16,648 nucleotides of DNA, taken from NCBI GenBank assembly GCA_021160885.1, contig JAGHBR010000128.1, forward strand, positions 1 to 16,648. Direction: 5' to 3'. Of this stretch, positions 14,288 to 16,648 are shown one piece after another. A program made the translations under genes and the position numbers. Source of the DNA: Caldisericaceae bacterium (GTDB lineage: Bacteria > Calditrichota > Calditrichia > Calditrichales > Calditrichaceae). The notes beneath the pieces are model-generated. The model saw nothing but the letters and a program-made list of their open reading frames with translations, did no database searches and had not been told where the DNA came from. Numbering within the stretch: the first letter of the stretch is position 1; each line of letters starts with the position of its first letter.

Positions 14288-15421
14288 TCAGGTACTGAGC
14301 GGAAACTGGTAAATGCGGTAACGCTTGTACAGTTCTGATCCTAAAGCTTGAATGGCGCTGTTCATGGGGTGGTTGTCTTCCAGAATCCAGGAAAGCTCAC
14401 CGGCAGTAATTCCCTTCTGGGCAGCTCGTTTAATCGTTTCAATGTAAAAAATGGAGCCCAGGCCCTGATGTTGATACTCTCTTTTTACGCCAAGGGTAAT
14501 AACGCGTACCGTTTTAATATTCTTAAATCCGAATAAAAGCTTAAAAATACCGGTGGGAAATAACCGGCCATCTGGAATTTTTGCCAAAATTTCATTGATA
14601 TTCGGAATGGTTAAACTAAAGGCAATCGGTTCATCGTTTTTTAACGCCAGGATTAATAAGTCTTCATCCACAATCTGTTTCAATTGACCAGCCAGGTAAT
14701 CAATCTCTTCGTCGGTAAAAGGCACAAAGCCCCAGTTCTTGCTCCAGGCGTCGTTGTAAATTTCTTTGATTAATTTAACTTCGCGCTTAATGTGTTTCAA
14801 TTCTGCATTGCGAAAGGTAATGCTGTGCCGTTCTTTTATTTTATTGGCAATTCGTTCCAATTTGTCGGTAATATTGGCCAGTGCGGTTTCTGTTGTTAAA
14901 TACCAGGCGTACAAATCCTTGATTTTTTTGTTTCCGAATCCTTCCACAAGAGCAGGGTAATAGTCCGGACTATGGGTCATCATGACAAAGGGAGGGGTAT
15001 CAAATCCTTCTATTAATAAACCACATTCGTCATTGGTAGAAGGATTCATGGGGCCGACCATATTATCACGGTTTTTTGCTCTAAGCCAATCTGCAGCTGC
15101 TGTAAAAAGAGCGTTGGCTACCTGCTGGTCATTAATGCTTTCAAAAAATCCCCAAAAACCCCAATTATCCCCGTGAAATTTATTGTGATTTTCATTGACG
15201 ATAGCCGCAATTCTACCAACCAGATTACCGTCCTTTTTAGCCAAAAACATTTCCATTTCGGCATGTTTAAAAAAAGGGTTTTTCTTTTTGTCCAGTAACT
15301 TTGCGCGCTCCATGCGTAATGGACTAACCCAGTTGGGTGTATTTTGATTTATTTTCCATTCCAGATTGAGGAATTCTTTAAATTCCTTTTTAGTACGGAC
15401 GGCAAAAACTTCGATGGCCAT
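14288..15421 (-). CDS. GNAT-type N-acyltransferase, candidate bacterial ceramide synthase
   Basis: A 377-residue protein that looks like two joined GNAT folds. The N-terminal half (about 1-175) contains GNLVGRIAAIVNENHN and the family-like stretch GPMNPSTNDECGLLIEGFDTPP (123-144). The C-terminal half (about 200-377) contains the acyl-CoA binding turn QHQGLGS (317-323) after TLGVKREY, then LSWILEDNHPMN (343-354) and YKRYRIYQ near the end. It lies 15 bases after the serine-palmitoyltransferase-like gene, with AAAGG about 9 bases before its ATG, so the two form an operon. Caulobacter's bacterial ceramide synthase (bCerS) is a GNAT-like protein encoded near spt, as I recall. By that analogy this enzyme may N-acylate the long-chain base made by its neighbour. 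The GNAT assignment is fairly firm. The ceramide role is inference from context. Confidence 0.75.
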   Translation of the reverse strand: MAIEVFAVRTKKEFKEFLNLEWKINQNTPNWVSPLRMERAKLLDKKKNPFFKHAEMEMFLAKKDGNLVGRIAAIVNENHNKFHGDNWGFWGFFESINDQQVANALFTAAADWLRAKNRDNMVGPMNPSTNDECGLLIEGFDTPPFVMMTHSPDYYPALVEGFGNKKIKDLYAWYLTTETALANITDKLERIANKIKERHSITFRNAELKHIKREVKLIKEIYNDAWSKNWGFVPFTDEEIDYLAGQLKQIVDEDLLILALKNDEPIAFSLTIPNINEILAKIPDGRLFPTGIFKLLFGFKNIKTVRVITLGVKREYQHQGLGSIFYIETIKRAAQKGITAGELSWILEDNHPMNSAIQALGSELYKRYRIYQFPLST

Positions 15422-15436
15422 TTTTCAAATCCTTTA

Positions 15437-16624
15437 TTAAATAATACCCAATTCTTTTCCCACTTTGGCCGACACCTCCAATACTTTTTCCAGATCCTGA
15501 TCAGTGTGAGTCGACATGTAACTGGTGCGAATTAGAGCCTGGTCTGGCGCTACAGCCGGGCTGATAACCGCGTTTCCGTAAACGCCTTCTTCAAAGAGTC
15601 GTTTCCAGAATAGGAAGGTAAGCTCATCATCGCGGATATAGAGAGGGATAATCGGAGTGTCTTTACTATCGCCAATGTCAAAGCCAAGACGTTTGAATTC
15701 ATAGCGCATTTTATCGCTAATTTGATGCAAACGCTGCATGTGTTCGGGTTCTGTCTCAATAATTTCTATGGTTTTTAAGACGGTGGCCGTGGCTGCCGGA
15801 GTAGGCGCGGCCGAAAAAATTAATGGACGGGCGTGGTGTTTGATGTAGTCAATCACATACTGGGGCCCGGCGACAAAGCCCCCGATTGATGCCAGCGATT
15901 TACTAAAGGTGCTCATTACAATCTCCACCTTGTCCTCCAGCCCAAGGTACTCGCAGGCGCCGCGTCCATGTTCTCCAAGCACCCCAACGCCATGGGCCTC
16001 ATCAATGTAAATTTGCGCATTGTATTTTCGCGCCAATGGAATCATTTCGGCCAGGCGTACGATGTCGCCTTCCATGCTAAAAACGCCATCGCTGACAATT
16101 AATTTGGGCACATCATATTCCAATTGTGAAAGGATTTTTTCCAGACTTTCGATGTCATTGTGTCGGAATCGTTTAATAATAGCTCCATTTGTAGCCTGGG
16201 TACCGGCGTAAATGGAAGCGTGATCTGATTTATCTAAAATGAGGTATTCGTCTTTGCCTACTAAGGTGGCAATTCCGCCAAGATTTGCCATGTAACCGGT
16301 ACTAAAAATCAGCGCTGCTTCCCGGTTCATGAATTTAGCGATTTTGGCTTCCAATTGATGGTGCAGGTCAAGTGTCCCGTTCAAAAAACGTGAACCTGAA
16401 CAGCTGGTGCCATATTGTTTAGTTGCTTGAATAGCGGCTTCAATTACGCGTGGGTCATGGGTCAGGCCCAAATAATTATTGGAGCCAATCATAATAATTT
16501 CGCGGCTTTCCATGTAAACTCGTGGTCCGTCATTTCCGGAGAGTGGTCGAAAGTAAGGGTAAATCCCTGCTTCAATAACTTCTTTTGCGCGGGTAAAGCG
16601 GCGACACTTTTCGAAAATATCCAA
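15437..16624 (-). CDS. spt: Alpha-oxoamine synthase, serine palmitoyltransferase-like
   Basis: A 395-residue PLP-dependent enzyme of the family that condenses an amino acid with an acyl-CoA. The PLP lysine is Lys242 in STFSKSLASIGGF. DEAHGVG is at 208-214, His135 in DKSDHASIYAG stacks on PLP, and GTSCSGSRFLNGT (72-84) binds the acyl-CoA side. The N-terminus (AGIYPYFRPLSG, then IMIGSNNYLGL) matches the pattern of Bacteroidetes serine palmitoyltransferases rather than BioF or KBL, so serine plus palmitoyl-CoA giving 3-ketosphinganine is the best guess. Glycine C-acetyltransferase (KBL) or BioF remain alternatives. The start codon is TTG at 16624, supported by GGAGG 5 bases upstream. The frame stays open to the window edge, so a longer N-terminus cannot be excluded. 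The GNAT acyltransferase gene follows after 15 bases. Confidence 0.85.
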   Translation of the reverse strand: MDIFEKCRRFTRAKEVIEAGIYPYFRPLSGNDGPRVYMESREIIMIGSNNYLGLTHDPRVIEAAIQATKQYGTSCSGSRFLNGTLDLHHQLEAKIAKFMNREAALIFSTGYMANLGGIATLVGKDEYLILDKSDHASIYAGTQATNGAIIKRFRHNDIESLEKILSQLEYDVPKLIVSDGVFSMEGDIVRLAEMIPLARKYNAQIYIDEAHGVGVLGEHGRGACEYLGLEDKVEIVMSTFSKSLASIGGFVAGPQYVIDYIKHHARPLIFSAAPTPAATATVLKTIEIIETEPEHMQRLHQISDKMRYEFKRLGFDIGDSKDTPIIPLYIRDDELTFLFWKRLFEEGVYGNAVISPAVAPDQALIRTSYMSTHTDQDLEKVLEVSAKVGKELGII

Positions 16625-16629
16625 AAAAA

Positions 16630-16634
16630 CCTCC
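16630..16634 (-). promoter_or_regulatory. Ribosome binding site for a TTG start
   Basis: GGAGG on the minus strand, five T residues before the TTG at 16624-16622. It is the strongest Shine-Dalgarno sequence seen in the window and supports the rare start codon of the spt-like gene. Confidence 0.6.
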
Positions 16635-16648
16635 AGCCAAAATTGAAC

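Noticed and set aside
15437..16624. 2-amino-3-ketobutyrate CoA ligase (kbl) or BioF
   Set aside because: No tdh or biotin gene is adjacent, the N-terminal IYPYFR region resembles serine palmitoyltransferases, and a GNAT acyltransferase is the operon partner. Not excluded by sequence alone.

Overview
The window looks like a bacterial chromosome segment from the FCB side of the tree, most plausibly a Calditrichota (Caldithrix-like) organism. This is inferred from four things read in the sequence: a type IX secretion (T9SS) C-terminal sorting domain on a 953-residue exported protein, a tryptophanyl-tRNA synthetase with an iron-sulphur-type cysteine motif like that of Thermotoga, a serine-palmitoyltransferase-like enzyme, and moderate A+T content with AT-rich spacers. 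No rRNA, tRNA, CRISPR array, intact insertion sequence or phage gene was seen.

Layout. Positions 1-207 hold what looks like the end of an upstream gene split between two frames. Then come an SH3/NlpC-P60 peptidase (247-1023), an HNH endonuclease (1044-1544) and a large secreted NlpC/P60-containing T9SS cargo protein (1754-4615). A 377-base leader with inverted and short-period repeats precedes a tight six-gene unit on the plus strand: trpS, scpA, scpB, an RluB-type pseudouridine synthase, an unrecognised Rossmann-fold protein and cmk (4993-10533). Neighbouring genes in it overlap or lie 2 bases apart, so they are probably one operon joining tRNA charging, chromosome segregation (ScpAB with SMC), rRNA modification and nucleotide metabolism.

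From 10534 to 11653 there is 1.1 kb without a convincing gene, full of repeats: four heptamer arrays, one octamer array, a C6/G6 double hairpin, and four ~90-base units (11059-11463). Each unit can fold into four hairpins, and the stems change sequence between copies while staying paired. This array is the most unusual thing in the window.

priA (replication restart helicase) fills 11654-14107. Convergent to it on the minus strand are a GNAT-type acyltransferase (14288-15421) and, upstream of it, a PLP-dependent alpha-oxoamine synthase of the serine palmitoyltransferase type (15437-16624). The two are 15 bases apart and suggest sphingolipid or ceramide synthesis, with the GNAT protein as a candidate bacterial ceramide synthase.
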